Assembly: GCF_009827435.1 (NCBI RefSeq)
Contig: NZ_WTYM01000030.1
Span: 1-64,000, forward strand
Source: Croceibacterium salegens
GTDB lineage: Bacteria; Pseudomonadota; Alphaproteobacteria; Sphingomonadales; Sphingomonadaceae
Direction: 5' to 3'
Length of the DNA stretch: 64,000 nt
The translations under genes were made by a program, and so were the position numbers. Within the stretch, counting starts at the first letter, position 1. Each line of letters starts with the position of its first letter. Of this stretch, positions 36,289 through 50,297 are shown one piece after another. Below the pieces are notes generated by a model. The model saw nothing but the letters and a program-made list of their open reading frames with translations, did no database searches and was not told where the DNA came from.

Positions 36289-36761
36289 TGTTCCTCTACC
36301 GCACTGGCGGCGGCCTCGATGAGCTGTTCCCAGCCCATGCGGCGCATCTCCGGACCATCGGCGCCCTCGAAATAGCTGGCTTGGTGGACCAGCACAATTT
36401 CGCATCCGCTGGCGTTCTCTTCGAATGAGATGGTCACAAGCGCCGCGGATATGCGGTTTCCGTTCAGGTCCAAAGTCTGGAAGAACACGATCCGCTGGAC
36501 GGGATCGATGCGAGCGATGCGGGATGACCAGTGCAGCTCCGCTCCGGCGATTGGCGTGCCTTCGGGCATGATCGCCACCAGCGATTCCTCGCCGCCAACC
36601 CGGAAATCCAGCGTGTATGTCTTGACCTGGTGCGTGCCGGTGTAAGCGTACCAGCGCGCCTTCTTTTCCGGCCGGGAAAAGTGTTCGAACGCCGCTTTCG
36701 GATCGCGTGCGACCTTCTTGCGGATTTCGAAGGTGTCGTGGACGGCGGTCGAATCGGTCAT
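36285..36761 (-). CDS. SRPBCC (AHSA1-like) domain protein
   Basis: The product has 158 residues with the AHSA1/SRPBCC helix-grip fold: FEIRKKVARDPKAAFEHFSRPEKKARWY at the N-terminus, a beta-rich middle containing FRVGGEESLVAI, and a C-terminal helix (GWEQLIEAAASAV). Such proteins bind hydrophobic ligands. The gene lies first in a two-gene operon with an ArsR repressor, an arrangement common in proteobacteria, where the SRPBCC partner may bind the inducing ligand. Confidence 0.85.
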   Translation of the reverse strand: MTDSTAVHDTFEIRKKVARDPKAAFEHFSRPEKKARWYAYTGTHQVKTYTLDFRVGGEESLVAIMPEGTPIAGAELHWSSRIARIDPVQRIVFFQTLDLNGNRISAALVTISFEENASGCEIVLVHQASYFEGADGPEMRRMGWEQLIEAAASAVEEQ

Positions 36762-36773
36762 GGGAGCCTCCTC

Positions 36774-36830
36774 AGTGAAGTCTATGCTTCACTATTGTCA
36801 GTATCCATATAGTCAAGTCATGACTTCACT
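36774..36830. promoter_or_regulatory. two related 20-bp dyads upstream of the SRPBCC-ArsR operon
   Basis: Dyad 1 (36774-36793) has arms AGTGAAG and CTTCACT. Dyad 2 (36811-36830) has arms AGTCAAGTCA and TGACTTCACT, matching over 9 of 10 positions. Their centres are 37 bp apart, and both contain TTCACT. On the minus strand TTGACT, a -35-like hexamer, lies in dyad 2. They are good candidates for ArsR operators. Confidence 0.55.
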
Positions 36831-36913
36831 ATCTACTCATGTGCGTCCGCAATCGAGGCAAGTCCCGGATCGTGAAAATCTGCGCGACGACCGTCTTGAG
36901 CCTACCCCACTAG

Positions 36914-39609
<2,696 letters not shown>

Positions 39610-39669
39610 CCTTGTGACATTATGACCGATCCCGGTCCCCAGTCCTATTTCGCGCTCAAGGAGTTCGCG

Positions 39670-40173
39670 ATGCGTTATACCCCCGCCGCCGCCGCCCTTT
39701 CCCTGCTGGTCGTCGTCACGGCGAGCGTCAGTATGGCGGAGGACCGGGTGACCGACCCGCGTTCGGCGGCACTGGAAGCGCAGGGGCGCAGCCAGCTGCA
39801 GGCCGGTCAGGTGCAGATGGCGGTTGACAGCTTCGAGGCGGCGCTGGTCATCGATCCGGCCAATATCCGGGTCTACCTCGACCTCGCCGAAGCGGCACGG
39901 GTGCAGGGCATGCAGGGCAAGGCAATCCACTATTACCGCGAGGCGCTGGAGCGCGACCCGAAGAACTTCGCCGCGCTTTCGGGAGAGGGCGAGGCTTTGA
40001 TGGAGAAAGGCGCGGTTGAGAAGGCCCGCCGCAACCTCGCGCAGCTCCAGTCGCTCTGCGGTAAGGGCTGCACCGAAAGCATTGAACTCGCCGCCGCGAT
40101 CGACCGGGGTCCCTCCGCTGCGACGCTGACCGCCGAGGCGGTCATGCCCGAGACGGTGGTGACCCAGAACTAG
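39670..40173 (+). CDS. exported tetratricopeptide repeat protein
   Basis: The product has 167 residues. The ATG at 39670 is chosen for its ideal Shine-Dalgarno (AAGGAG, six-base spacer) and because a signal peptide (MRYTPAAAALSLLVVVTASVSMA) then starts the protein. At least two TPR units are visible (ALEAQGRSQLQAGQVQMAVD, VYLDLAEAARVQGMQGKAIH). A cysteine pair occurs in LCGKGC. A scaffold role in the periplasm is inferred; no partner is known. Converges with rppH. Confidence 0.78.
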   Translation: MRYTPAAAALSLLVVVTASVSMAEDRVTDPRSAALEAQGRSQLQAGQVQMAVDSFEAALVIDPANIRVYLDLAEAARVQGMQGKAIHYYREALERDPKNFAALSGEGEALMEKGAVEKARRNLAQLQSLCGKGCTESIELAAAIDRGPSAATLTAEAVMPETVVTQN

Positions 40174-40174
40174 G

Positions 40175-40657
40175 TCAGATCAGGCCGGCAAAGCCCTCGA
40201 CGATAGCGCGATAGACGTCGCGCTTGAACGGCACGATCAGCTCCGGCAGCAGCCGCGGCTCGATCCATTTCCATTCGCAGAATTCGGGCGGGTCGTGCGC
40301 GTCGAGGTCGATGTCGGCATCGCTGCCGGTGAAGCGGGCAAGGTACCAGGTCTGGCGCTGGCCGAGGTACTTGCCGCCCCAGAGCTTGCCGATGAGCTCG
40401 TCAGGCAGATCGTAGAACAGCTCCTCCGGCAGCCGGTCGACCACCTCGACATGCTCGGCGCGCGCGCCGGTTTCTTCCCACAACTCGCGCAACACGGCGT
40501 TGGCCGGGTCCTCGCCCTTGTCGACGCCGCCTTGCGGCATCTGCCAGAAGTCACCTTCCTTGTTGTCGATCCGCTTGCCCGCGAAGGCATGCCCGGTCGC
40601 GTTGACCAGCATGACGCCAACGCAGGGGCGGTAGAGCGTGGGATCAGGTGCCGTCAC
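40175..40657 (-). CDS. rppH: RNA pyrophosphohydrolase RppH
   Basis: The product has 160 residues. RppH removes pyrophosphate from the 5' end of mRNAs and so starts RNase E-dependent decay. The N-terminal YRPCVGVMLVN and FWQMPQGGVDKGE are diagnostic of RppH. The Nudix box runs from Gly43 to Ala65 with REL and EETGA. The GTG at 40657 overlaps the upstream esterase stop by 4 bases. Confidence 0.93.
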   Translation of the reverse strand: MTAPDPTLYRPCVGVMLVNATGHAFAGKRIDNKEGDFWQMPQGGVDKGEDPANAVLRELWEETGARAEHVEVVDRLPEELFYDLPDELIGKLWGGKYLGQRQTWYLARFTGSDADIDLDAHDPPEFCEWKWIEPRLLPELIVPFKRDVYRAIVEGFAGLI

Positions 40658-41598
40658 GCCATCATTGCCGCGAGTGCTGTGTAGACCCGCTTGAGGTCGG
40701 CCTGCCCGCTGGGGATAGCCTTCCTCATGGTGATGAAGCCGTGGTTGATCCCGCGCGCTTCTAGGCAGGTGACGTCGACGCCCTGGCCGATGAGGTGCGC
40801 GGCGTACTCGCGCCCCGAGTCGCGCAATGGGTCGAGCCCGGCGGTCAGCACCACGGTCGGCGGGGTCATTGAATGGTCGTCGGCGAGCATCGGGTACATC
40901 CGCGGGTCGCTCTCGTCGCCCGCGTACTGGTCGGTGAACCAACCCATCAGCTTGGAGGTGAGGAAGAAACCGTCGGCGAATTCTCGGAAGCTAGAGTGGT
41001 GCGCAATCGGGTTGGCAATGGGGTAGATCGGCACTTGCGCCACGACGGGCACGGCAGCAGGCTTGGCCATCAGCGCGGCGGTAGTGACGATGGTAAGGTT
41101 TCCACCGGCGCTGTCGCCCATCGGCACAAGTCCGGTAACCTCGAAGCCCAGTTCTGCGGGGCTTCCCGCGACCCAACGTGTTGCAGCCTCGCAATCGTCG
41201 GGGGCGGCGGGGAAGGGGTGTTCTGGGGCGAGTCGGTAGTCGACCGAGATCACCGGCAGGCCGGTCTCGGCGGCGATCTCGGTGCACAGGCTGTGATAGA
41301 CCTCGATGTCGCCGACCACGAAGCCGCCGCCGTGGTAGAACACGATCGCCGGGCCGGGCTTGCGATCGGCTTGCGAGTCATAGAGCCGCAGCGGGATGTC
41401 GCCACCGGGGCCGGGGCAGGTGTGGTCCTTGATCACCGCCAGTTCGCGCGGTTCGGCATCGACCATCGGCCCCATCGCCCGCGCACCGGCGCGCGCTTCC
41501 TCGACCGGCAATTCATAGAGCATCGGCTGGTTCAGCGACGCTAGATAGTCGAGGAAGGCGCGAACATCGTCGCGCACGAAGTGATTGTTGGATGCCAT
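40654..41598 (-). CDS. HSL-type alpha/beta hydrolase (esterase)
   Basis: The product has 314 residues. The oxyanion HGGG motif (89-92) and nucleophile elbow GDSAGGN (Ser163) mark the hormone-sensitive-lipase-like family IV esterases; the catalytic His is probably in GINHGF near residue 292. No signal peptide is present. These enzymes hydrolyse short acyl esters. The start at 41598 has GGAGAGAGG upstream, and an earlier in-frame ATG gives no conserved sequence. Confidence 0.88.
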   Translation of the reverse strand: MASNNHFVRDDVRAFLDYLASLNQPMLYELPVEEARAGARAMGPMVDAEPRELAVIKDHTCPGPGGDIPLRLYDSQADRKPGPAIVFYHGGGFVVGDIEVYHSLCTEIAAETGLPVISVDYRLAPEHPFPAAPDDCEAATRWVAGSPAELGFEVTGLVPMGDSAGGNLTIVTTAALMAKPAAVPVVAQVPIYPIANPIAHHSSFREFADGFFLTSKLMGWFTDQYAGDESDPRMYPMLADDHSMTPPTVVLTAGLDPLRDSGREYAAHLIGQGVDVTCLEARGINHGFITMRKAIPSGQADLKRVYTALAAMMA

Positions 41599-41764
41599 GC
41601 CTCTCTCCTGTGCTCGCGCCGACACTAGCGAAGCGAGATACGGTTTTGCACTCGGCAATTTCCTCTCGCGACAGAAAAACTTGATTGCGAGCGCGCACGG
41701 TGGGACCTAGGTGCCCGGCCATAATCGATTGACGACGCCGCAACGGCGCGAGCAGGACAAGACG

Positions 41765-43698
<1,934 letters not shown>

Positions 43699-43702
<4 letters not shown>

Positions 43703-44733
43703 ACGACATGACCCCCGTCGAAACGACCCTCAAGGACTGGGAAACCGACCAGGAGGTGCGCTGGTGCCCCGGGTGCGGTGACTATGCGATCCTCAAGGCG
43801 GTGCAGCGCACGCTACCCAAGCTCGGCGCCGATCCGAAGAACACCGTGTTCGTCAGCGGCATCGGCTGCTCGAGCCGGTTTCCGTACTACGTCGAAAGCT
43901 ATGGCTTTCACACCATCCACGGCCGCGCACCGGCGGTGGCCACCGGCGTGAAGCTGGCCAACCCCGACCTCGACGTGTGGATCGTCACCGGCGACGGTGA
44001 CGGCATGTCGATCGGCGGCAACCACACGATGCACGTTCTGCGCCGCAACCTCGATTGCCAGATCCTGTTGTTCAACAACGAGATCTACGGCCTGACCAAA
44101 GGCCAGGCCTCTCCGACCAGCCGGCTCGGCACGCGTTCGCCGACGACGCCGGCGGGCAGCTACGACCGCCCGGCCAAGGCCTGCGCCTTCGCGCTCGGCG
44201 CCGGTGCGCGGTTCGTCGCGCGCGGGTTCGACGTGTCGAAGAAGCTGCCGGAAGTGCTGGAAGCGGCCTATCGCCACAAGGGCGCGGCCTTCGTCGAAAT
44301 CTACCAGAACTGCATCGTATACAACAAGGACGTGTTCGACGGCTTTGCCGCTCCGAAGGGCGCGGAAGACCACCAGTTGTGGCTCGAAAATGGCGAGCCG
44401 ATGCTCTTCGCGGGCAGTACCAAGGGCATCTCGCTCAATCGCGATACACTCCGGCTCGAAGTGGTCGATGTGGTCGACGGCGACTGGAAGTCGGCGGGCG
44501 TGATCGTCCATGACGTCACCAATCGCTCGGTCGCGCACATGCTTGTCGAGATTCCCTTCCCGGAATTCCCCAAGGCGCTCGGCGTGCTTTACGACGATCC
44601 GCGTCCGACCTTCGAAGGCGAGGTCGCCGCGGAGAAGGCGCGGCTCAGCGAAGGCAAGGAACCGAACCTCGCCGCGCTCCTGTCCAAGGGGCAGTCTTGG
44701 AAGGTCGAGGAGTCCGGCCCGGTCGAGCTATAG
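43699..44733 (+). CDS. korB: 2-oxoglutarate:ferredoxin oxidoreductase beta subunit
   Basis: The product has 344 residues. The thiamine-diphosphate motif is GDGDGMSIGGNHTMH with a downstream NNEIYGLTKGQ. Iron-sulfur cysteines are seen in RWCPGCGDYA and GIGCSSRFPYY, with a further Cys in EIYQNCIVYN. This subunit carries TPP and the 4Fe-4S cluster. KorB normally hands electrons to a ferredoxin; none is encoded nearby. Coupled to korA. Confidence 0.92.
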
Positions 44734-44761
44734 GCCGCTGCGCAGCAGGCCGTTCGGGTAG

Positions 44762-45730
44762 ATGGACAACTTCACCCACAGCCTTGTCGGCTGGGCGCTC
44801 GGACAGACCGGACTCAAGCGCAAGACGCGCAAGGGACTGGCCGCGCTGGTTCTTGGCGCCAATGCGCCCGATATCGACGTCTTCTTCGGCTGGGTTCCCT
44901 GGGCCCCACTGGCGATCCACCGTGGTGTTACGCACAGCCTCGTCGTGGGCGTCTGGGTCATGCCCGTGCTGACCGCAGGGTTCCTGTGGCTGCTCGACCG
45001 ATGGCAGGTGGGGCGAGGAGGGGCCTTCAAGTCCGGGCTCGAAGTGCGTTTCGGCTGGCTGCTGGCGCTCGCCTTCCTCGGCTGCCTGACCCACCCGTTG
45101 CTGGACTGGCAGACCAGCTATGCGGTGCAACTCCTCTCGCCGTTCAGCAACACTTGGTTCCACAACGACTCGCTTTTCATCATCGACGTCTGGATCTGGA
45201 GCGCGTTGAGTTCCGGCATCTGGCTTTCCCGGCGGCGTGAGAAGTCGGTGCAGGCGAATTGGCGACGGCCACCAATGATCGCGCTGGCGGCAGTGCTGGC
45301 CTACATCTGCGGGAACGGCGTGTTGAGCCAATGGGTGGTCGACCGATCGCAGGTCATGGAGCCCCACGCCCTGCATGACGTCATGGTCACTTCGCCACCA
45401 CCTGTTCTCTTCTGGAAGCGCGATGTCATCTGGCGGCGTGATGGCGTCATCTATCGTGGGCGGTACGATCCGTTCCAGCACTTCGGAATGCTCGACAACT
45501 GGGGCGAAGGCAGGCCCGACGGCATGACCGACCCGCTCGCCCGCAAGGTGCTGATGGAAACCCCGGAGCTGGCCAGTTTTCGCCGCTGGTCGATCCTGCC
45601 GATGGCCTGGGTCAAGCGCGAGAAATGTACGATGACGGTGCAATACCAGGACGCGCGGTTTGGCGAGCGGCCGGGGGCAGGGCGGCTTGGGACTTCGGCG
45701 ACGGTACCGACCAGCGCGACGGGCTGCTAG
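44762..45730 (+). CDS. YbcI/DUF457-type membrane-bound metal-dependent hydrolase
   Basis: The product has 322 residues. N-terminal MDNFTHSLVGWALGQTGLKRKT, then GANAPDIDVFFGW, HRGVTHSLV and LTHPLLDWQ supply the His and Asp residues conserved in this family, arranged among several membrane helices. A C-terminal soluble region of about 120 residues follows. Catalytic activity is assumed from family annotation and has not been shown. It starts 28 bases after korB and converges with the PAP2 gene (4-base overlap). Confidence 0.85.
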   Translation: MDNFTHSLVGWALGQTGLKRKTRKGLAALVLGANAPDIDVFFGWVPWAPLAIHRGVTHSLVVGVWVMPVLTAGFLWLLDRWQVGRGGAFKSGLEVRFGWLLALAFLGCLTHPLLDWQTSYAVQLLSPFSNTWFHNDSLFIIDVWIWSALSSGIWLSRRREKSVQANWRRPPMIALAAVLAYICGNGVLSQWVVDRSQVMEPHALHDVMVTSPPPVLFWKRDVIWRRDGVIYRGRYDPFQHFGMLDNWGEGRPDGMTDPLARKVLMETPELASFRRWSILPMAWVKREKCTMTVQYQDARFGERPGAGRLGTSATVPTSATGC

Positions 45731-46425
45731 CTATCCGCGGCGATCTGCGCCGGACGCGCCAGCACCGCGGCTGACAGGAAGGCCCATCCCGCGCCGCCGA
45801 GCCAACCCGCAATGACATCACTGGGGAAGTGCACGCCGAGCCAGACCCGACTCCAGGCAATCACGAGGCTCAGGGCAATCGCCGTCCCGATGATAGTGAA
45901 ACGCACCGTTTGCCGCGCGCTCAGGGTCGCGAAGGCCAGCGCGATGGCGATGTAGACCACCGCCGAATTGAAACTGTGCCCGCTCGGGAAGCTCGCGCCC
46001 GCCGCCTCGGTCAGGTGCGGCACGATTTCGGGGCGGGGACGCCCGACGAGGGCCTTGATGCCGCCGTCGACCGCCCACCCAAGCGCGACCGTTGCGGCCA
46101 GCAGGATCGCCTCGCGCCTGAGGCGGAGGAACAGCAGCGCGGCGACCGCGCCCAGTGCGAAGAGGTTGCGCAGCAGGATCCCGCCGAGCGCGGTCACGTC
46201 GCGAACAGCTTCGAGCAGTTTGGGAGGCCCCTTTGGCACAAGTCCTGCTCCCTCGCGCCAGAATAACAGGCCGATACGGTCGAAGGCGTCGCTACGCCCG
46301 CTCTCGACCAGCCAGACCATCGCGGCAAAGCCAATCAAACACAGGATCGCGACCACCAGCGCCTTGCGCCGGTCGATGCTCCAGCCTCGGGCAGGCAGGG
46401 TCAAGGTTTCGGGAGGTTTCGGCAT
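45727..46425 (-). CDS. PAP2-family membrane phosphatase
   Basis: The product has 232 residues with about six helices. The three phosphatase motifs are KALVGRPRP, PSGHS and SRVWLGVHFPSD. PAP2 enzymes dephosphorylate lipids such as phosphatidic acid, undecaprenyl diphosphate or sphingoid phosphates. The substrate is unknown, but a phosphatase acting opposite to DgkA is conceivable. Divergent from the photolyase gene. Confidence 0.87.
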   Translation of the reverse strand: MPKPPETLTLPARGWSIDRRKALVVAILCLIGFAAMVWLVESGRSDAFDRIGLLFWREGAGLVPKGPPKLLEAVRDVTALGGILLRNLFALGAVAALLFLRLRREAILLAATVALGWAVDGGIKALVGRPRPEIVPHLTEAAGASFPSGHSFNSAVVYIAIALAFATLSARQTVRFTIIGTAIALSLVIAWSRVWLGVHFPSDVIAGWLGGAGWAFLSAAVLARPAQIAADS

Positions 46426-46466
46426 TGGACAGGGGAACAGCTTAATGGCAGTCCCGTTCCGTGCCT

Positions 46467-47849
46467 ATGGCTTCCCCGCAGATTGTCTGGTTGCGACGCG
46501 ACTTGCGGCTCGCCGACCAGGAAGCCTTCCACGCCGCCGCCGCGCGCGGTCCGGTCATCCCTGTCTATGTGCTTGACGACGAGAGCCCGAAGCACCGCAC
46601 GATGGGCGGGGCGAGCCGCTGGTGGCTGCACCATAGCCTCGCCTCGTTGGCGAGCGACCTGCACAAGCACAGTTACCGCCTGATCCTGCGTCGCGGCAGG
46701 GCGGCGGAGGTGTTGGTGGCGCTGGCGAGGGAGACCGGAGCGGGCTCGATCCATGCCCTGCGGCACTACGAACCCTGGTGGCGCAACGCCGAGCGGGAGC
46801 TGAAGGAGTCTCTGCCGGACGGGATCAAATTCATCCGCCACGACGGTCTCTACTTGCTGCCTCCGGGCACGGTGACGACCGGGTCGGGTGGTCCCTACAA
46901 GATCTTCACCCCGTTCTACCGCGCGATGCGCGAACGGTTGCCCCCGGGAGAACCGTTGGCGGTGCCCGAATTGGCGCTGCCCGAAAGCTGGCCGGAATCG
47001 GACAAGCTTGAGGATTGGAACCTGCTGCCGACCAAACCCGACTGGTCGGGCAGCATGAACGCGGCATGGCAAGTAGGCGAGGGCGCAGCCCACGAACAGC
47101 TGGATGCTTTCGCCGAACACGCTTCGAAGTACGAAGCAGAGCGTAACCTGCCTGCAATCGACGGCTCATCGCGCCTTTCGCCCCACCTGCACTTCGGCGA
47201 AATCTCGCCGCGGCAGGTTTGGAGTGCCTTCGCGGATCGTCGCGGAAAGGGGGTGGAGAGTTTCCTGCGCGAGCTGGTGTGGCGAGACTATGCGGCCAAC
47301 GTCATGTTGCAATTTCCCGACTATCCCGAGCATTCTTACAAGGTGAACTTCGCCAATCTCGCCTGGCGGGATCACCAAGGCGAAGCGGCGGCCGACCTCG
47401 AAGCATGGAAGCGCGGGCGCACCGGCTACCCGATCGTCGATGCCGGAATGCGCCAGCTCTGGGCCACGGGATGGATGCACAACCGCGTGCGGATGATCGC
47501 CGCCAGCTTCCTGATCAAACACCTGTTGATCGACTGGCGCGTCGGCGAACGCTGGTTCTGGGATACGCTGGTCGATGCCGATTACGCCAGCAACGGCACA
47601 AACTGGCAGTGGGTCGCGGGGACCGGGGTCGACGCCAACATGTTCGTGCGCATCATGGCTCCGCTGTTACAGAGCGAGAAGTTCGACGCCGCGGGGTACA
47701 TTCGCCAATGGGTGCCCGAGCTTGCCGGCCTGCCCGACGAAGTGATCCACGATCCCTCGGACATGGAGCGCCCGGACGACTATCCGCCGAAAATCGTCGA
47801 GCACCGTACAGCACGCGAACGCGCATTGGGGGCATTTCGCGAGCTCTAA
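46467..47849 (+). CDS. phrB: class I deoxyribodipyrimidine photolyase
   Basis: The product has 460 residues. N-terminal antenna domain: QIVWLRRDLRLADQEAF. The FAD-binding C-terminal domain contains ELVWRDYAANVMLQFP, GRTGYPIVDAGMRQLWATGW, MHNRVRMIAASFLIKHL and NGTNWQWVAGTG, the pattern of CPD photolyases. It repairs cyclobutane pyrimidine dimers with blue light, which suits a surface-water organism. An alternative GTG start lies at 46461. Confidence 0.94.
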   Translation: MASPQIVWLRRDLRLADQEAFHAAAARGPVIPVYVLDDESPKHRTMGGASRWWLHHSLASLASDLHKHSYRLILRRGRAAEVLVALARETGAGSIHALRHYEPWWRNAERELKESLPDGIKFIRHDGLYLLPPGTVTTGSGGPYKIFTPFYRAMRERLPPGEPLAVPELALPESWPESDKLEDWNLLPTKPDWSGSMNAAWQVGEGAAHEQLDAFAEHASKYEAERNLPAIDGSSRLSPHLHFGEISPRQVWSAFADRRGKGVESFLRELVWRDYAANVMLQFPDYPEHSYKVNFANLAWRDHQGEAAADLEAWKRGRTGYPIVDAGMRQLWATGWMHNRVRMIAASFLIKHLLIDWRVGERWFWDTLVDADYASNGTNWQWVAGTGVDANMFVRIMAPLLQSEKFDAAGYIRQWVPELAGLPDEVIHDPSDMERPDDYPPKIVEHRTARERALGAFREL

Positions 47850-47850
47850 C

Positions 47851-47879
47851 TTGCCGCGCGGCGCGACGGATTGCATATT
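47851..47879 (+). promoter_or_regulatory. candidate promoter of the cyclopropane synthase gene
   Basis: TTGCCG (47851-47856) and CATATT (47874-47879) are separated by 17 bases. The predicted start of transcription (about 47886) meets the ATG at 47887, implying a leaderless mRNA. No Shine-Dalgarno sequence is present. Confidence 0.35.
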
Positions 47880-47886
47880 ACGCACC

Positions 47887-49122
47887 ATGAAAAGGGAGGC
47901 TGCCAGGGGAGGGGCGCTGCTGCAAGGCGGGCGCCGGTTCGGTATTGCGCCGGGATTCGTTGCGCGACGCCTCGCCGGGGGCTTTCAATCACTCCTCGAC
48001 CGCATCGACGAAGGATTGGTTGAAGGCTCGATCCTCATGCGCCTGCCCGATGGATCGGTGCGCATGCTCGGTGGGCGCGAACCGGGCTTTGCCGGCGAAG
48101 TCACGATCCACGATTGGCGGGCGCTGATCAGGTTTGCCGTCGGCGGCTCGGCCGGGTTCTACCAGGCATGGGAAGCGGGCGAGTGGAGCAGCCCCGATCC
48201 CGTGCCGCTCTGCGCCCTTTTCTCATTGAACGGGGAAGCGCTGGGCGAAACCGGTCGTGCAAAGGGCCCGTACCGCGTTGCTGCGCGCTTCGCCCACTGG
48301 CTTAACCGTAATACCAGGTCGGGCGCGGAAAAGAATATCCAGGTGCACTACGACCTCGGCAACGATTTCTACCGCCAGTGGCTCGACCCGACCATGGCCT
48401 ATTCGAGCGCCTACAAGGTCGGCAACGATGGTCTCGAGGCCGCACAGCACCGCAAGTGGGAGCGGCTCGCCGAGCGTGTCGGCTCGCCGCAGACCGTGCT
48501 GGAAATCGGCTGCGGTTGGGGCGGTCTGTGCAATCACTTCGCCCAGGCCGGAGCCAACGTGACCGGCATCAGCCTCTCGGACGAGCAACTGGCTTGGGCA
48601 CGCGAAAGGTTTCCGAAGGTCGAATTCCTCAAGCAGGACTATCGCGACACCAGCGGGCAATTCGATGCCATCGTCAGTGTCGAGATGGTCGAGGCGCTGG
48701 GGCGGGCCTACTGGCCCGATTTCATGGACTGCCTTGCACGCAACCTGAAGCCCGGCGGACGCGCGGCGATCCAGTACATTGCGATGAAGGACAGCCTGTT
48801 CGAAGGCTACGCCCGCAACGCCGACTTCATCCAGGCCTACGTCTTTCCCGGCGGCCTTCTGATCAAGGCGAGCGAGTTCCGCGCCCTTGCCGAAGAGCGG
48901 GGCCTGTCGTGGCAGGACCAGGAGGACTTCCCGCTCGACTATGCCGAGACGCTCAGGATATGGCGCGAACGGTTCGATCTGGCCTGCCGGGAAGAGCGCC
49001 TGCCAGCGGGCTTCGACGATCGGTTCCGCAACCTGTGGCGCTTCTACCTGATGTACTGCGAGGGGGGCTTTCGTGGCGGCGGTATTACCGTCAGCCAGGT
49101 CACTCTGGTCAAGGATAAGTAA
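47887..49122 (+). CDS. cfa: cyclopropane-fatty-acyl-phospholipid synthase family methyltransferase
   Basis: The product has 411 residues. After an N-terminal lipid-binding region, the catalytic part has NIQVHYDLGNDFYRQWLD, VLEIGCGWGGL (SAM motif), VSVEMVEALG and FIQAYVFPGG, all typical of CFA synthases, which add a methylene bridge from SAM to unsaturated acyl chains. Sphingomonads are reported to carry cyclopropane long-chain bases, so a sphingolipid-related substrate is possible but unproven. The stop overlaps the next start (TAATG). Confidence 0.88.
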   Translation: MKREAARGGALLQGGRRFGIAPGFVARRLAGGFQSLLDRIDEGLVEGSILMRLPDGSVRMLGGREPGFAGEVTIHDWRALIRFAVGGSAGFYQAWEAGEWSSPDPVPLCALFSLNGEALGETGRAKGPYRVAARFAHWLNRNTRSGAEKNIQVHYDLGNDFYRQWLDPTMAYSSAYKVGNDGLEAAQHRKWERLAERVGSPQTVLEIGCGWGGLCNHFAQAGANVTGISLSDEQLAWARERFPKVEFLKQDYRDTSGQFDAIVSVEMVEALGRAYWPDFMDCLARNLKPGGRAAIQYIAMKDSLFEGYARNADFIQAYVFPGGLLIKASEFRALAEERGLSWQDQEDFPLDYAETLRIWRERFDLACREERLPAGFDDRFRNLWRFYLMYCEGGFRGGGITVSQVTLVKDK

Positions 49123-50294
49123 TGCGGTTTCCGTTCTTCCCGGTGTTCGCTGCGGCGACACTGGTAGCCTGTACTTCCGCAACTCCGGCTATCGAGCGGA
49201 CTTCACCGCCCGCCACCGCGACGAACCTGACTCGCGCCTCGACCGAGGTTCTGTTCTGGGACGATTCCACCCGCGCGGACCGCTTCCGCCACATGGAGGA
49301 CTACTTCCCCGGAATCGAGGTCGCGCCGTCGCTGCATCCGCGCGTCTTGCCTGCAGGCACCGACCTGCCGGCAGCGGCCTCGGGCGCGCTCGACCGCTAC
49401 CTCGGACGCGGCGATATTGCCGGGATCATGGTCCTGCAGGACGGCAAGGTTCGTTACGAGAAATACGGGCTCGGTTTTGGACCTGGGCAGCGCTGGACCA
49501 GCTTCTCGATGGCCAAAAGCCTGACCTCGACGCTGGCCGGGGCGGCGATTAAGGACGGCTACATAAAGAGCCTCGACGAAAAGGTCTCCCACTACATCCC
49601 GGGCCTTGCCGGGAGCGCCTACGACGACGTGACGCTCGAACAGCTCCTGACGATGACTTCGGGCGTTGCCTGGAACGAGGACTACGCAGACCCGAACAGC
49701 GATGTGGCGCGGATCTTCGCGGTCGAACCCGATCCGGGCGAGTCGCAGGTCGTGACCGTGATGAAGAAGCTTCCGCGCGATGCCGCGCCGGGCGCCAAGT
49801 GGGTCTACAAGACCGGCGAGACCAACCTTGTCGGCGAACTGGTCGAAAAGGCGACCGGACGCACGCTGGCCGAATACGCCAAGGCCAAGGTCGTCGATCC
49901 GGCGGGGCTGGAAGGCAAGCTGTTCTGGCAGACCGAGCTTACCGGCGGCAACGTCGGCGGGTGCTGCATCGAGTTATCGATGCGCGATTACGCCCGGTTC
50001 GGCCAATTCGTTCTCGAAGGCGGTCACGGCAGCGTCGCGCCGGGCTGGCTATCGCGCGCCGGAGCGCAGCACGTCGATCTCGGGCAGGGATTCGGATACG
50101 GCTACCAGTGGTGGACCTATCCCGCCGGGGCATTCGGCGCGATCGGCATTTTCGGTCAGTCGATCACTGTGTTCCCGGACCAGCAACTCGTCGTGGTGAT
50201 CCTCGGCAACTGGCCAAAAGCAACGGGCGCGGACCTTACCGGCCCGCGCACCGCGTTACTCGCACAAGTCTACGCGGCCGTGGCCGCGGAGTAG
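49122..50294 (+). CDS. beta-lactamase-fold serine hydrolase, lipoprotein
   Basis: The product has 390 residues. Signal peptide with lipobox LVAC (Cys17). The SxxK motif SMAK (Ser129, Lys132) and a YKTGETN element in place of YxN mark a class C beta-lactamase/DD-peptidase fold. A GIFGQSI segment stands where the third motif is expected. Such proteins are usually esterases or D-amino peptidases; true beta-lactamase activity is not implied. Coupled to cfa by a one-base overlap. Confidence 0.83.
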   Translation: MRFPFFPVFAAATLVACTSATPAIERTSPPATATNLTRASTEVLFWDDSTRADRFRHMEDYFPGIEVAPSLHPRVLPAGTDLPAAASGALDRYLGRGDIAGIMVLQDGKVRYEKYGLGFGPGQRWTSFSMAKSLTSTLAGAAIKDGYIKSLDEKVSHYIPGLAGSAYDDVTLEQLLTMTSGVAWNEDYADPNSDVARIFAVEPDPGESQVVTVMKKLPRDAAPGAKWVYKTGETNLVGELVEKATGRTLAEYAKAKVVDPAGLEGKLFWQTELTGGNVGGCCIELSMRDYARFGQFVLEGGHGSVAPGWLSRAGAQHVDLGQGFGYGYQWWTYPAGAFGAIGIFGQSITVFPDQQLVVVILGNWPKATGADLTGPRTALLAQVYAAVAAE

Positions 50295-50297
50295 CCG

